The notes below the pieces were generated by a model that saw nothing but the letters and a program-made list of their open reading frames with translations, had not been told where the DNA came from and did not search any database. Both the position numbers and the translations under genes were made by a program. From Hyphomicrobium sp. (GTDB lineage: Bacteria > Pseudomonadota > Alphaproteobacteria > Rhizobiales > Hyphomicrobiaceae), in the NCBI GenBank assembly GCA_025927515.1, contig JAICLG010000099.1:1-10423 (forward strand): a stretch of DNA of 10,423 bases, written 5' to 3'. Positions 1 through 5,919 of this stretch are shown here, in pieces; the stretch's first letter is position 1; the number at the start of each line of letters is the position of its first letter.

Positions 1-47
1 AGCGTCGTATGCGCATGGACCAGTGGCATGAGTTGCCCCGACGGTGT

Positions 48-872
48 TCACGTCCGCTTTTCGAGTGTTCGTATTCCTTCCGCGATCAGGACGGCATAAA
101 GCGCCAGGACGAACCCCGACAGCATGTTGACGGACACGACGGCGCCGATCGCCTGAGCCAGCGATGGATCAAAGACCCAGGACAGCATACGTACCACGAT
201 CTCGTCGAAACTCTGCTTCAGAAGGAACAGGAACTCGCTCGCCTGCTCCATCGATGGTCGCGCCGGAAGATCAAACGCGGCGCGTTTCGCGAGCTCCGTA
301 ATTCCCGGCGCCGGAAGAAACGTCAGTCCCGCCGAGAACATCAGTCCGAGCGGCGCCGCCAACCGGAAATAGCCCCAACGCAACGGCCGTGCCTTGAGGC
401 GCTCCATCAGCATGCGCACGAGCTGGATGCCGAGAAAGAGACAGACGCCAAAAACGATGGCGACGATCTTCAGGCGCTCATGGTCGGTCCCGAGGAAGGT
501 CAGCAGTCCGACCACGCCCGCGAGCACGGCCTTGGTGATGGATTCGATCGCCCCGACCGCCACGATCAAAATCATCGACCGCCCCGGCGTTCGTTCGAAA
601 TAAAATGGAAATTCGTATTTGAGGCGGGCAATTTCGAGCGCGGCGCCGACAGAGAGCGCCAGCACCGCCGTTCCAGCGGCAAAGATGAGCGGCGCGGTGT
701 ACCCGACCCAGGCAATGCCAAAGATAGCCGTCAGTTCCAGCGCCATCATCAGGCCGTTGAAGAGGATGTACATCGCCGCCCCCGAGGCTCGCCGCGGCAC
801 GAGAGTAGCATCACTCCGACGTGCCCTGACAACCCAATTGGCGATCAGACCGCGAACCGAAGCCAAACGCAT
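48..872 (-). CDS. Hypothetical polytopic inner-membrane protein (about six TM segments)
   Basis: I do not recognise the family. From the ATG at 872 the protein is 274 residues. It has a basic N-terminal stretch of about 33 residues, probably cytoplasmic, then hydrophobic segments at roughly 34-54, 60-81, 100-126, 134-155, 169-186 and 241-266. A more polar stretch lies between the last two (about 190-240), and the end is charged (LEKRT). I see no catalytic motif or signal peptide. The reading frame stays open upstream to 1109, but that part lies antisense to the mazG 5' end and was left out. The ATG at 872 has a weak ribosome-binding site. The ATG at 773, just before the first hydrophobic segment, has a G-rich stretch upstream and is a real alternative (241 residues). 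The gene is divergent from mazG, with about 109 nt between starts. That it is a membrane protein is well supported; its function is unknown. Confidence 0.7.
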   Translation of the reverse strand: MRLASVRGLIANWVVRARRSDATLVPRRASGAAMYILFNGLMMALELTAIFGIAWVGYTAPLIFAAGTAVLALSVGAALEIARLKYEFPFYFERTPGRSMILIVAVGAIESITKAVLAGVVGLLTFLGTDHERLKIVAIVFGVCLFLGIQLVRMLMERLKARPLRWGYFRLAAPLGLMFSAGLTFLPAPGITELAKRAAFDLPARPSMEQASEFLFLLKQSFDEIVVRMLSWVFDPSLAQAIGAVVSVNMLSGFVLALYAVLIAEGIRTLEKRT

Positions 873-970
873 ATCTTGCAGCCATAGCGCGGCGCGATAG
901 CCGCAGCTTGCAGAGCCGCCTTGGTCCTCGCCCCGCGCCTTCGCATCCTCTAGTCTCCCCCGCGCTGCAA

Positions 971-976
971 AGAGGA
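971..976 (+). promoter_or_regulatory. Ribosome-binding site of mazG
   Basis: AGAGGA ends 5 nt before the ATG at 982. It supports that start over the in-frame ATG four codons later. I found no convincing promoter hexamers in the 109-nt divergent spacer 873-981. Confidence 0.6.
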
Positions 977-981
977 TCGAA

Positions 982-1911
982 ATGACGGACTCCATGAAGC
1001 CCTCGCGCGACATCGCGCGGCTGATCGAAATCATGGTGGCGCTCAGAACGCCTGTCACCGGTTGCCCTTGGGATCTCGAACAGACCTTCGAGACGATTGC
1101 GCCGTACACGATCGAAGAAGCTTATGAGGTTGCCGATGCGATCGCGCGGCGCGATCTCGCCGACCTCAAGGACGAGCTTGGCGATCTTCTGCTGCAGGTC
1201 GTCTATCACGCACGCATGGCGGAGGAGCTAGGCGCTTTCGCATTCGGTGACGTCGTCGAGGCCGTGACGCGCAAGATGATCCGCCGGCACCCGCACGTCT
1301 TCGGAGACGGCACGGCGCGCGATCCAACGGCGGTCAGGGCGACCTGGGAGGAACTGAAGGCCAAAGAGCGCGCCGAAAAAGCCGCCGAGCGCGCCCGACT
1401 TAATACCCCTCCCCCTTGCGGGGAGGGGTCAGGGGTGGGGATGCCATTCCGCACCTCGGAATCATCGGAGCACGGTCATACGTCTCCGACTCTTGCCGAC
1501 GTCCCCGTTGGGCTTCCAGCTTTGACACGCGCCATCAAGTTGCAGGACAAAGCTGCACGCGTCGGCTTCGATTGGCCCAACCTGGCGCCGGTGTTCGACA
1601 AGCTGAAGGAAGAGATCGCCGAGTTCGAAGAAGTCGCCATTCCCGCCGATCCGCGCGGAAAGACGCCGAACACCAACAGTGAAGCAATCAAGGAAGAGTT
1701 CGGCGACATGCTGTTCGTGATGGCCAACATCGCCCGGCATCTGAAGCTCGATCCCGAGGATGCGCTGCGCGCCGCCAACAGGAAATTCGTCCGCCGCTTC
1801 GCACATATCGAAGCCCGCCTCGCCGGGAGCGGCAAAACACCGTCGCAATCCACGCTCGAAGAAATGGACGCCCTCTGGGACGAAGCCAAAGCGAACGAGA
1901 AAAAGCGCTGA
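982..1911 (+). CDS. mazG: Nucleoside triphosphate pyrophosphohydrolase MazG, with an in-frame insertion
   Basis: MazG hydrolyses (d)NTPs to NMP and pyrophosphate, a nucleotide-pool and stress function in the cytoplasm. The protein (309 residues) has the two tandem all-alpha MazG domains. The first carries CPWD (28-31), the acidic helix TIEEAYEV (43-50) and the metal-binding KDELGDLL (63-70). The second carries GFDW (195-198), EEIAEFEE (210-217) and EEFGDMLF (238-245). All metal-binding acidic motifs are present, so it should be active. It is longer than E. coli MazG (about 263). Most of the excess is a low-complexity linker at about 139-172 (LNTPPPCGEGSGVG and following), encoded by a GC-rich palindromic repeat that keeps the frame open; a smaller extra loop lies near 221-233. 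The gene stands alone on the plus strand and converges on the flavin monooxygenase with a 15-nt gap. As I recall, mazG follows hflX on the same strand in many relatives, so the order here looks rearranged. Confidence 0.95.
   Translation: MTDSMKPSRDIARLIEIMVALRTPVTGCPWDLEQTFETIAPYTIEEAYEVADAIARRDLADLKDELGDLLLQVVYHARMAEELGAFAFGDVVEAVTRKMIRRHPHVFGDGTARDPTAVRATWEELKAKERAEKAAERARLNTPPPCGEGSGVGMPFRTSESSEHGHTSPTLADVPVGLPALTRAIKLQDKAARVGFDWPNLAPVFDKLKEEIAEFEEVAIPADPRGKTPNTNSEAIKEEFGDMLFVMANIARHLKLDPEDALRAANRKFVRRFAHIEARLAGSGKTPSQSTLEEMDALWDEAKANEKKR
1405..1462 (+). repeat. GC-rich palindromic repeat element inside mazG
   Basis: The first hairpin has arms CCCCTCCCC (1406-1414) and GGGGAGGGG (1420-1428) around the loop CTTGC, extended by an A-T pair (1405/1429). 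It is followed by a G-rich tail, AGGGGTGGGG (1431-1440). A second hairpin has arms ATTCCG (1446-1451) and CGGAAT (1457-1462) with a 5-nt loop. The first part resembles a dispersed palindromic element that I know as common in Hyphomicrobiales genomes, usually in intergenic DNA. Here it lies in the coding sequence, in the linker between the two MazG domains, and reads through without a stop. The outer limits of the inserted segment (about 1399-1497) are inferred from protein length, not from visible target duplications. Confidence 0.75.
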
Positions 1912-1926
1912 TGCGCGAGGCGAGAT

Positions 1927-3153
1927 CTACACGCCCTTCCCTTTTCTGATCGCGTCCGACACATGCTCGGGACGAAATCCCAGTCCGATCAGCCGTGCTG
2001 GAATGCGCGATAAAAACGGCAGGTGATTGAACAACCGCAATAGGAACGGGGGCTTCAATTCTTCCGTTCTCGCGAGCGTCGTGGCGATGACCGCGTTCTG
2101 CACCGTCAGCTGCAGACGCTGGGTCGCGCGTGTCGGAAAACTACGCCGCGCCTGAACTTTCTTCAAATCGTCAAAACCGAGGTGCTTCTCTTTCAACGGC
2201 TGCCACAGCAGGTTCGCCGTCGCAACGGCATCCTGGACCGCCAGATTGACGCCGACGCCACCGACGGGGCTCATCGCGTGCGCAGCATCACCGATACATA
2301 GAAGTCCCGGCCGCGCCCATTCGTTCAAACGGTCGACGACGACGGTCAGAAGCTTCACTTGATCCCAGTCCGTGATGGCATTGGCTCGATCCGCTTCAAA
2401 CGGCAGCAGTGCGCCGACTGATTTGCGAAACGCATCGAGACCGGCCGCGCGTACTTTCGCGTCTCCGCCTTTCCGGATGACGTAAGCGCACTGCCAATAG
2501 TCACCACGCTGAAGCATGATGAAGATGTGCCCGGCATCGAAGCGCCCTTGCGTCTCCTCGGTATCGGTCGGAAGCCTCGGCAGCCGGAACCACATGACGT
2601 CCATCGGCGCGCCGAAGCTTTCGCTGACGAGCCCGGCCGCCTTGCGCATGATGGACGACCGCCCGTCGCAGGCAACGACAAGATCGGCCGTAACGGTCAG
2701 CGGACCTTGGGGCGTGGTCACCTTCACGCCGGAAACACGCGTTCCATCGTAAATGAGATCGGTCGCCTCGGCGTCCATCCTGAGCGAGAACTTGGGATAC
2801 GCGCGCCCCTTCTCGGCAAGGAAATCGAGAAAGTCCCATTGCGGCATCAGCGCGATGAATTTCGTGGAGATCGGCAGCGTCGAGAAATCGGCGAGCCTGA
2901 TCCGCGTATTGCCGAACTGCCCGTAGAGCTGCTTCACGTCCTGATGCGGCAGCTTCAAAAATTCGTCGAGCCAGCCGAGTTCATCCATCAACCGCAACGT
3001 CGAGGGGTGAATGGTGTCGCCGCGGAAATCGCGAAGGAAATCCTTGTGCTTTTCGAGAACGAGCACATCGACGCCGGCGCGCGCCAGCAAAACGCCGAGC
3101 ATCATTCCGGCCGGGCCGCCGCCGACAACGCAGCAGGTCACGCGCTGATCCAT
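1927..3153 (-). CDS. FAD-dependent monooxygenase (class A, PHBH/UbiH-like)
   Basis: This is a 408-residue flavoprotein of the p-hydroxybenzoate hydroxylase fold. The N-terminal dinucleotide-binding motif is GGGPAG (11-16), with a glutamate at the end of the second strand (VLEK, 33-36). The DG motif is ACDGRSS (161-167), and the second FAD-binding GD motif is IGDAAHAMSP (287-296), followed by GGVGVNLAVQDA. These are the hallmarks of flavin hydroxylases that use NAD(P)H and O2. The aromatic or lipid substrate cannot be read from the sequence. It lacks the features I would need to call it a ubiquinone hydroxylase. No signal peptide is seen, so it is probably cytoplasmic. The ATG at 3153 lies 22 nt after the hflX stop, with no clear Shine-Dalgarno, so it is probably read on the hflX transcript. 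It ends 15 nt from the mazG stop, tail to tail, with no obvious terminator between. Confidence 0.88.
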   Translation of the reverse strand: MDQRVTCCVVGGGPAGMMLGVLLARAGVDVLVLEKHKDFLRDFRGDTIHPSTLRLMDELGWLDEFLKLPHQDVKQLYGQFGNTRIRLADFSTLPISTKFIALMPQWDFLDFLAEKGRAYPKFSLRMDAEATDLIYDGTRVSGVKVTTPQGPLTVTADLVVACDGRSSIMRKAAGLVSESFGAPMDVMWFRLPRLPTDTEETQGRFDAGHIFIMLQRGDYWQCAYVIRKGGDAKVRAAGLDAFRKSVGALLPFEADRANAITDWDQVKLLTVVVDRLNEWARPGLLCIGDAAHAMSPVGGVGVNLAVQDAVATANLLWQPLKEKHLGFDDLKKVQARRSFPTRATQRLQLTVQNAVIATTLARTEELKPPFLLRLFNHLPFLSRIPARLIGLGFRPEHVSDAIRKGKGV

Positions 3154-3175
3154 GCGCGCAGTCTACTTGTTCAAA

Positions 3176-4588
3176 TTAGACCTTCAAGCCTGCTTTGCGG
3201 AGTTGGCCCAGTACCCTGAGTTTCTTTTCGCTCGGGATACGCAAGCGCAGGTCGACGCTGCCGTCCTTGCGGCTCTCACGCGCGAGCACATCGCAGGTCT
3301 CATGCAGCCAATTGAGAAGCTGGCCATTGCTGCCCGGCACGATGACCTCAAGGATCTCATCGGCGACACTCAGCCGATCGTCGATGGCATCGAGCAGCGG
3401 CACGATACCCTCGCCTGTGGCGGCGGAAACGAGGACGGGCGGCCGCGCATTGCGCAAGGCCTCATGTTGTAGCTCCGCCCGCCGGTCGTGCGAAACGAGA
3501 TCGATCTTGTTCCAGACTTCGAGAATGTTGCTGTCGACCGGAAGCGTGTCGATGCCGAGCTCGCCGAGCACCTTCTCGACGTCGCGCGCCTGCGCTTCCG
3601 TCTCCTCGTGTGCGATATCGCGGACGTGCAGCACGAGATCCGCTTCGACCACCTCTTCGAGCGTGGCGCGGAACGCGGCGACCAGCATCGTCGGCAGATC
3701 CGAGATGAAACCGACCGTGTCGGAGAGAATGATGCGCCGCGCGCTCGGCAGCTTCACCTCGCGCATCGTCGGGTCGAGCGTCGCGAACACCTGATCCATC
3801 GCGACCACGCCGGCGCCGGTGACCTTGTTGAAAAGCGTCGACTTCCCTGCGTTCGTATAGCCGACGACGGCGACGATCGGGTACGGGACCTTGCGCCGCC
3901 CTTTGCGATGGAGGTCGCGCGTCTTCACGACATCCGCAAGCTCGCGCTTGATCGCATCGATGCGATCTTGGAGCATGCGGCGATCGAGTTCGATCTGCGC
4001 CTCGCCCGGACCGCCAAGAAAGCCGCCGCCGCCGCGCTGGCGTTCCAAGTGCGTCCAGGCGCGAACGAGGCGTCCCTTCTGATAGGAGAGATGCGCCAGC
4101 TCGACCTGCAGCACGCCTTCACGCGTTCGCGCCCGCTCACCGAAAATTTCGAGAATGAGACCCGTGCGGTCGAGAACCTTCGTGTTCCACGCTTTCTCGA
4201 GATTGCGCTGCTGCACCGGCGTGACCACATGATCGACGATCACCAGACCGATTTCGAGATCGCGCACGCGCTGGCTCAGCTCGTCGACTTTTCCGGAGCC
4301 GAGCAGCGTTGCGGGACGCGGCGCCGACATTGGCACGATCGCGGAATCGATGATGTCGAGATCGATCGCATTGGCAAGACCGACTGCCTCCGCAAGCCGG
4401 CTCTCGGGCGTATGGCTGTCGAGCGTCGGCTTCGATGCCTTGTCGCCTGTGCGGCGGCCTTGCCGTTTCAGCACCGGAACGAGCACCAGTGCGCGTGTGC
4501 GCGGCCTGCGCGTCTCGGTGCTCGCGGCGCGCTCCTTGCGAGGAGAGCCGCGCTTCGCGCCGTAACCGTCTTTGGAATGCGACGTCAA
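3176..4588 (-). CDS. hflX: GTPase HflX
   Basis: HflX is a ribosome-associated GTPase that binds 50S subunits and can split stalled ribosomes under stress. The 470-residue protein has the N-terminal HflX domain with the conserved SGKVDEL region (98-104), then the Gly-rich linker GGGGFLGGPGEAQIELDRR (186-204). The GTPase domain follows: G1 GYTNAGKS (243-250), G2 region ATLDPT (269-274), G3 DTVGF (290-294), G4 NKID (360-363) and G5 SAATGEG (388-394), with a C-terminal domain after that. All nucleotide-binding motifs are intact. The start is TTG at 4588. It shares bases with the hfq stop (TTGA overlap), and an in-frame stop a few codons upstream excludes an earlier start. The overlap implies translational coupling to hfq. 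The N-terminus (about 30 residues, basic and Ser/Arg-rich) is longer than in E. coli HflX (about 426 residues in total). Confidence 0.95.
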   Translation of the reverse strand: MTSHSKDGYGAKRGSPRKERAASTETRRPRTRALVLVPVLKRQGRRTGDKASKPTLDSHTPESRLAEAVGLANAIDLDIIDSAIVPMSAPRPATLLGSGKVDELSQRVRDLEIGLVIVDHVVTPVQQRNLEKAWNTKVLDRTGLILEIFGERARTREGVLQVELAHLSYQKGRLVRAWTHLERQRGGGGFLGGPGEAQIELDRRMLQDRIDAIKRELADVVKTRDLHRKGRRKVPYPIVAVVGYTNAGKSTLFNKVTGAGVVAMDQVFATLDPTMREVKLPSARRIILSDTVGFISDLPTMLVAAFRATLEEVVEADLVLHVRDIAHEETEAQARDVEKVLGELGIDTLPVDSNILEVWNKIDLVSHDRRAELQHEALRNARPPVLVSAATGEGIVPLLDAIDDRLSVADEILEVIVPGSNGQLLNWLHETCDVLARESRKDGSVDLRLRIPSEKKLRVLGQLRKAGLKV

Positions 4589-4836
4589 CCGGCGCTGCTT
4601 TCGCCGTCCTGGTCATTCAAATTGACGGGACCGCCGGGCATGATCGTGGAAATCGCATGCTTGTAGACGAGCTGAGAATGCCCGTCGCGCCGAAGCAGGA
4701 CACAGAAATTATCGAACCAGCTCACAATGCCCTGAAGCTTGACGCCGTTGATGAGGAAAATCGTCAACGGAGTTTTGTTCTTGCGAACGTAGTTGAGAAA
4801 CGTGTCTTGCAGGTTCTGAGTTTTTTCAGCCGCCAT
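4585..4836 (-). CDS. hfq: RNA chaperone Hfq
   Basis: Hfq forms hexameric Sm-like rings that pair small RNAs with mRNAs in the cytoplasm. The 83-residue protein shows the Sm1 region QNLQDTFLNYVRKNKTPLTI (7-26), NGVKLQG (30-36), FDNF (41-44) and the Sm2 signature LVYKHAIST (56-64). The YKH of the proximal RNA-binding pore is at 58-60. A short polar, acidic tail follows, as usual in alphaproteobacteria, in place of the long E. coli tail. The ATG at 4836 was chosen because MAAEKTQNLQD matches the family N-terminus. The frame is open upstream to 4989, but that stretch does not look like Hfq. GGA lies 8 nt before the ATG. The gene is first in an hfq-hflX unit, and a 207-nt spacer with possible operators and a promoter precedes it. 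The A-rich leader would suit autoregulation by Hfq. Confidence 0.96.
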   Translation of the reverse strand: MAAEKTQNLQDTFLNYVRKNKTPLTIFLINGVKLQGIVSWFDNFCVLLRRDGHSQLVYKHAISTIMPGGPVNLNDQDGESSAG

Positions 4837-4849
4837 GGTTGTTTTCCAT
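4826..4849 (-). other. Possible 7-codon upstream ORF overlapping the hfq start
   Basis: On the minus strand an ATG at 4849 opens a short frame (MENNHGG, stop TGA at 4828-4826) that overlaps the hfq ATG at 4836 in another frame. A weak GAG precedes it by 7 A residues. The GG of its second codon region also supplies the GGA used as the hfq ribosome-binding site. Translation of this frame could compete with hfq initiation. It may equally be chance. Confidence 0.2.
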
Positions 4850-4963
4850 TTTTTTCTCGACGTCTTTTGGGTGCGCTGGGCGCCGTCACGTCTGAAAAGT
4901 GAACGAAGCGTCCAGGCGGCGATTTCGACGGACATCGGGGGGATGACGATCGAAGCGTGCGGT

Positions 4964-4991
4964 AGTTTACAGGGGTTGTTGCCTTGCACAA
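4964..4991 (-). promoter_or_regulatory. Candidate sigma70-type promoter of hfq
   Basis: On the minus strand, TTGTGC (4991-4986) and TAAACT (4969-4964) are separated by 16 nt. This would give a leader of about 120 nt before the hfq ATG. The match to consensus is moderate. The -35 box partly overlaps the right-hand palindrome pair described at 4989-5031, which fits a regulated promoter. No other hexamer pair in the spacer is better. Confidence 0.3.
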
Positions 4992-5031
4992 TGCGGCAAC
5001 GTTCGCATTGCTATAGTCGATAGGATATAGC
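4989..5031. promoter_or_regulatory. Two tandem 22-bp inverted repeats upstream of hfq (candidate operators)
   Basis: The first repeat is CAATGCG-N8-CGCATTG (4989-5010). The second is GCTATA-N10-TATAGC (5010-5031). Both are perfect in their arms, both span 22 bp, and they share base 5010. Their centres are 21 bp apart, about two helical turns. A third, overlapping inverted repeat, GTTGCC-N11-GGCAAC, spans 4978-5000. No T-run follows on the minus strand, so these are unlikely to be an intrinsic terminator for dat. The position next to the candidate -35 box suggests binding of dimeric regulators. The regulator cannot be named. Confidence 0.4.
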
Positions 5032-5043
5032 TCCCGCGTCGCA

Positions 5044-5907
5044 TTACACGGCTGAAATTTCGGCAACCTGATGAAATCGTGATCTCAGACGCTGCGCGAT
5101 CGGACCGGGACGCCCCTCCCCGATCTGCTGTCCGTCAATGGCGACGACCGGCATGACCGTATTCGTGGCCGAAGTGAGAAAAGCCTCCCGCGCCTGCAAG
5201 GCCTCTTTCACGCTGAACGGGCGTTCTTCCACTTTCAGACGTTCAGATGCCGCCACGTCTGCCACGCCGGCGCGCGTGATGCCGGGCAAAATATTGGAAT
5301 CGAGCTTCCGCGTGACGAGGACGCCCTCGGCTGTCACGATCCAGGCGTTGCTTGAGGCACCCTCCGTGATCGCGCCCTGAGAATCGACGAACCATACTTC
5401 GCGCGCGCCGTCCCGCCGCGCCGCGTCTTTGGCGAGAACCGCGGGCAGCAGCATCACCGTTTTGATATCGCATCGGCCCCAACGGTTGTCGGGCATGGTT
5501 TTGACGGCGATGCCCGTTTTGGCGAGTTCGTCCGCCCAGCCCCGCCTCGGCGCCCGCGCCAGAACGACGAGCGTCGGGAGGATGTCTGCCCCGGGAAGGG
5601 AAAAATCTCTCGGGCCCGCGCCGCGCGTCACTTGCATATAGACGATGCCGTCGCTGACACGGTTTCGGCGCACCGCCTCGCCAATGACCTGCAGCAACGC
5701 CTGCTGGGACATGGGCGCGGCAATCTTCAGTTCGCGCAACGAGCGGTCGAGCCGGGCCATATGACGAGTTGCATCAACGAGCCGGCCACCGAGCACCTCG
5801 ATGACTTCATAGACGGCGTCGGCAAACTGAAAGCCGCGATCCTCGGCATGGATCGCAGCTTCCGCGTAGCGCTTGTAAGCGCCGTTGACGTAGACGATGC
5901 GGGTCAA
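5044..5907 (-). CDS. dat: Class IV aminotransferase, D-amino-acid transaminase type
   Basis: This is a PLP-dependent fold-type IV aminotransferase of 287 residues, the usual length for D-amino-acid transaminases, which interconvert D-alanine, D-glutamate and 2-oxo acids in the cytoplasm. The PLP-binding lysine is K149 in RCDIKTVMLL. Other family motifs are YEVIEV (33-38), RHMARLDRSL (48-57), the phosphate-region glutamate E182 in TEGASSN, LPGITR (207-212) and SATNT (246-250). At the position of the Bacillus R98/H100 carboxylate-binding pair, the sequence reads PRDF (99-102): the arginine is kept but histidine is replaced by phenylalanine. Specificity is therefore uncertain, and a branched-chain transaminase or 4-amino-4-deoxychorismate lyase-like activity cannot be excluded. 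The start is TTG at 5907, with AGGGG 7 nt upstream and no earlier in-frame start. It lies 10 nt after ntrX, so it is in the ntrYX transcript. Genes of this type sit between ntrX and hfq in many Hyphomicrobiales. Confidence 0.85.
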   Translation of the reverse strand: MTRIVYVNGAYKRYAEAAIHAEDRGFQFADAVYEVIEVLGGRLVDATRHMARLDRSLRELKIAAPMSQQALLQVIGEAVRRNRVSDGIVYMQVTRGAGPRDFSLPGADILPTLVVLARAPRRGWADELAKTGIAVKTMPDNRWGRCDIKTVMLLPAVLAKDAARRDGAREVWFVDSQGAITEGASSNAWIVTAEGVLVTRKLDSNILPGITRAGVADVAASERLKVEERPFSVKEALQAREAFLTSATNTVMPVVAIDGQQIGEGRPGPIAQRLRSRFHQVAEISAV

Positions 5908-5914
5908 GCGGCGG

Positions 5915-5919
5915 CCCCT
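5915..5919 (-). promoter_or_regulatory. Ribosome-binding site of the aminotransferase gene, overlapping the ntrX stop
   Basis: AGGGG on the minus strand lies 7 nt before the TTG at 5907 and shares bases with the ntrX stop codon TAG (5920-5918). It decides the TTG start and suggests that translation of dat is coupled to termination of ntrX. Confidence 0.65.

Noticed and set aside
1..29. Possible start of a further minus-strand gene (ATG at 29, reading MPLVHAHTT to the edge)
   Set aside because: Only nine codons are visible and the Shine-Dalgarno is weak. It could be the next gene downstream of the membrane protein, but the window cannot support a call.
9..887. Plus-strand open frame of 292 codons at the left edge
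   Set aside because: The opposite strand encodes a protein with clean, regular hydrophobic segments. This frame is Arg/Gln/His-rich and looks like its shadow.
873..1109. N-terminal extension of the membrane protein to a start at 1109
   Set aside because: It would overlap the conserved mazG 5' end by over 100 nt and adds no hydrophobic or conserved sequence.
3488..4666. Plus-strand open frame of 392 codons
   Set aside because: It is antisense to hflX and hfq, which have full motif support. The composition is that of a shadow frame.
4837..4989. Extension of Hfq by 51 residues to a start at 4989
   Set aside because: The added residues do not resemble Hfq, and the standard N-terminus begins at the ATG at 4836.
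5106..5120. Second copy of the GC-rich palindrome (CCCCTCCCC word in dat)
   Set aside because: Only one arm-like word is present, with no complementary arm nearby. It is ordinary coding sequence.
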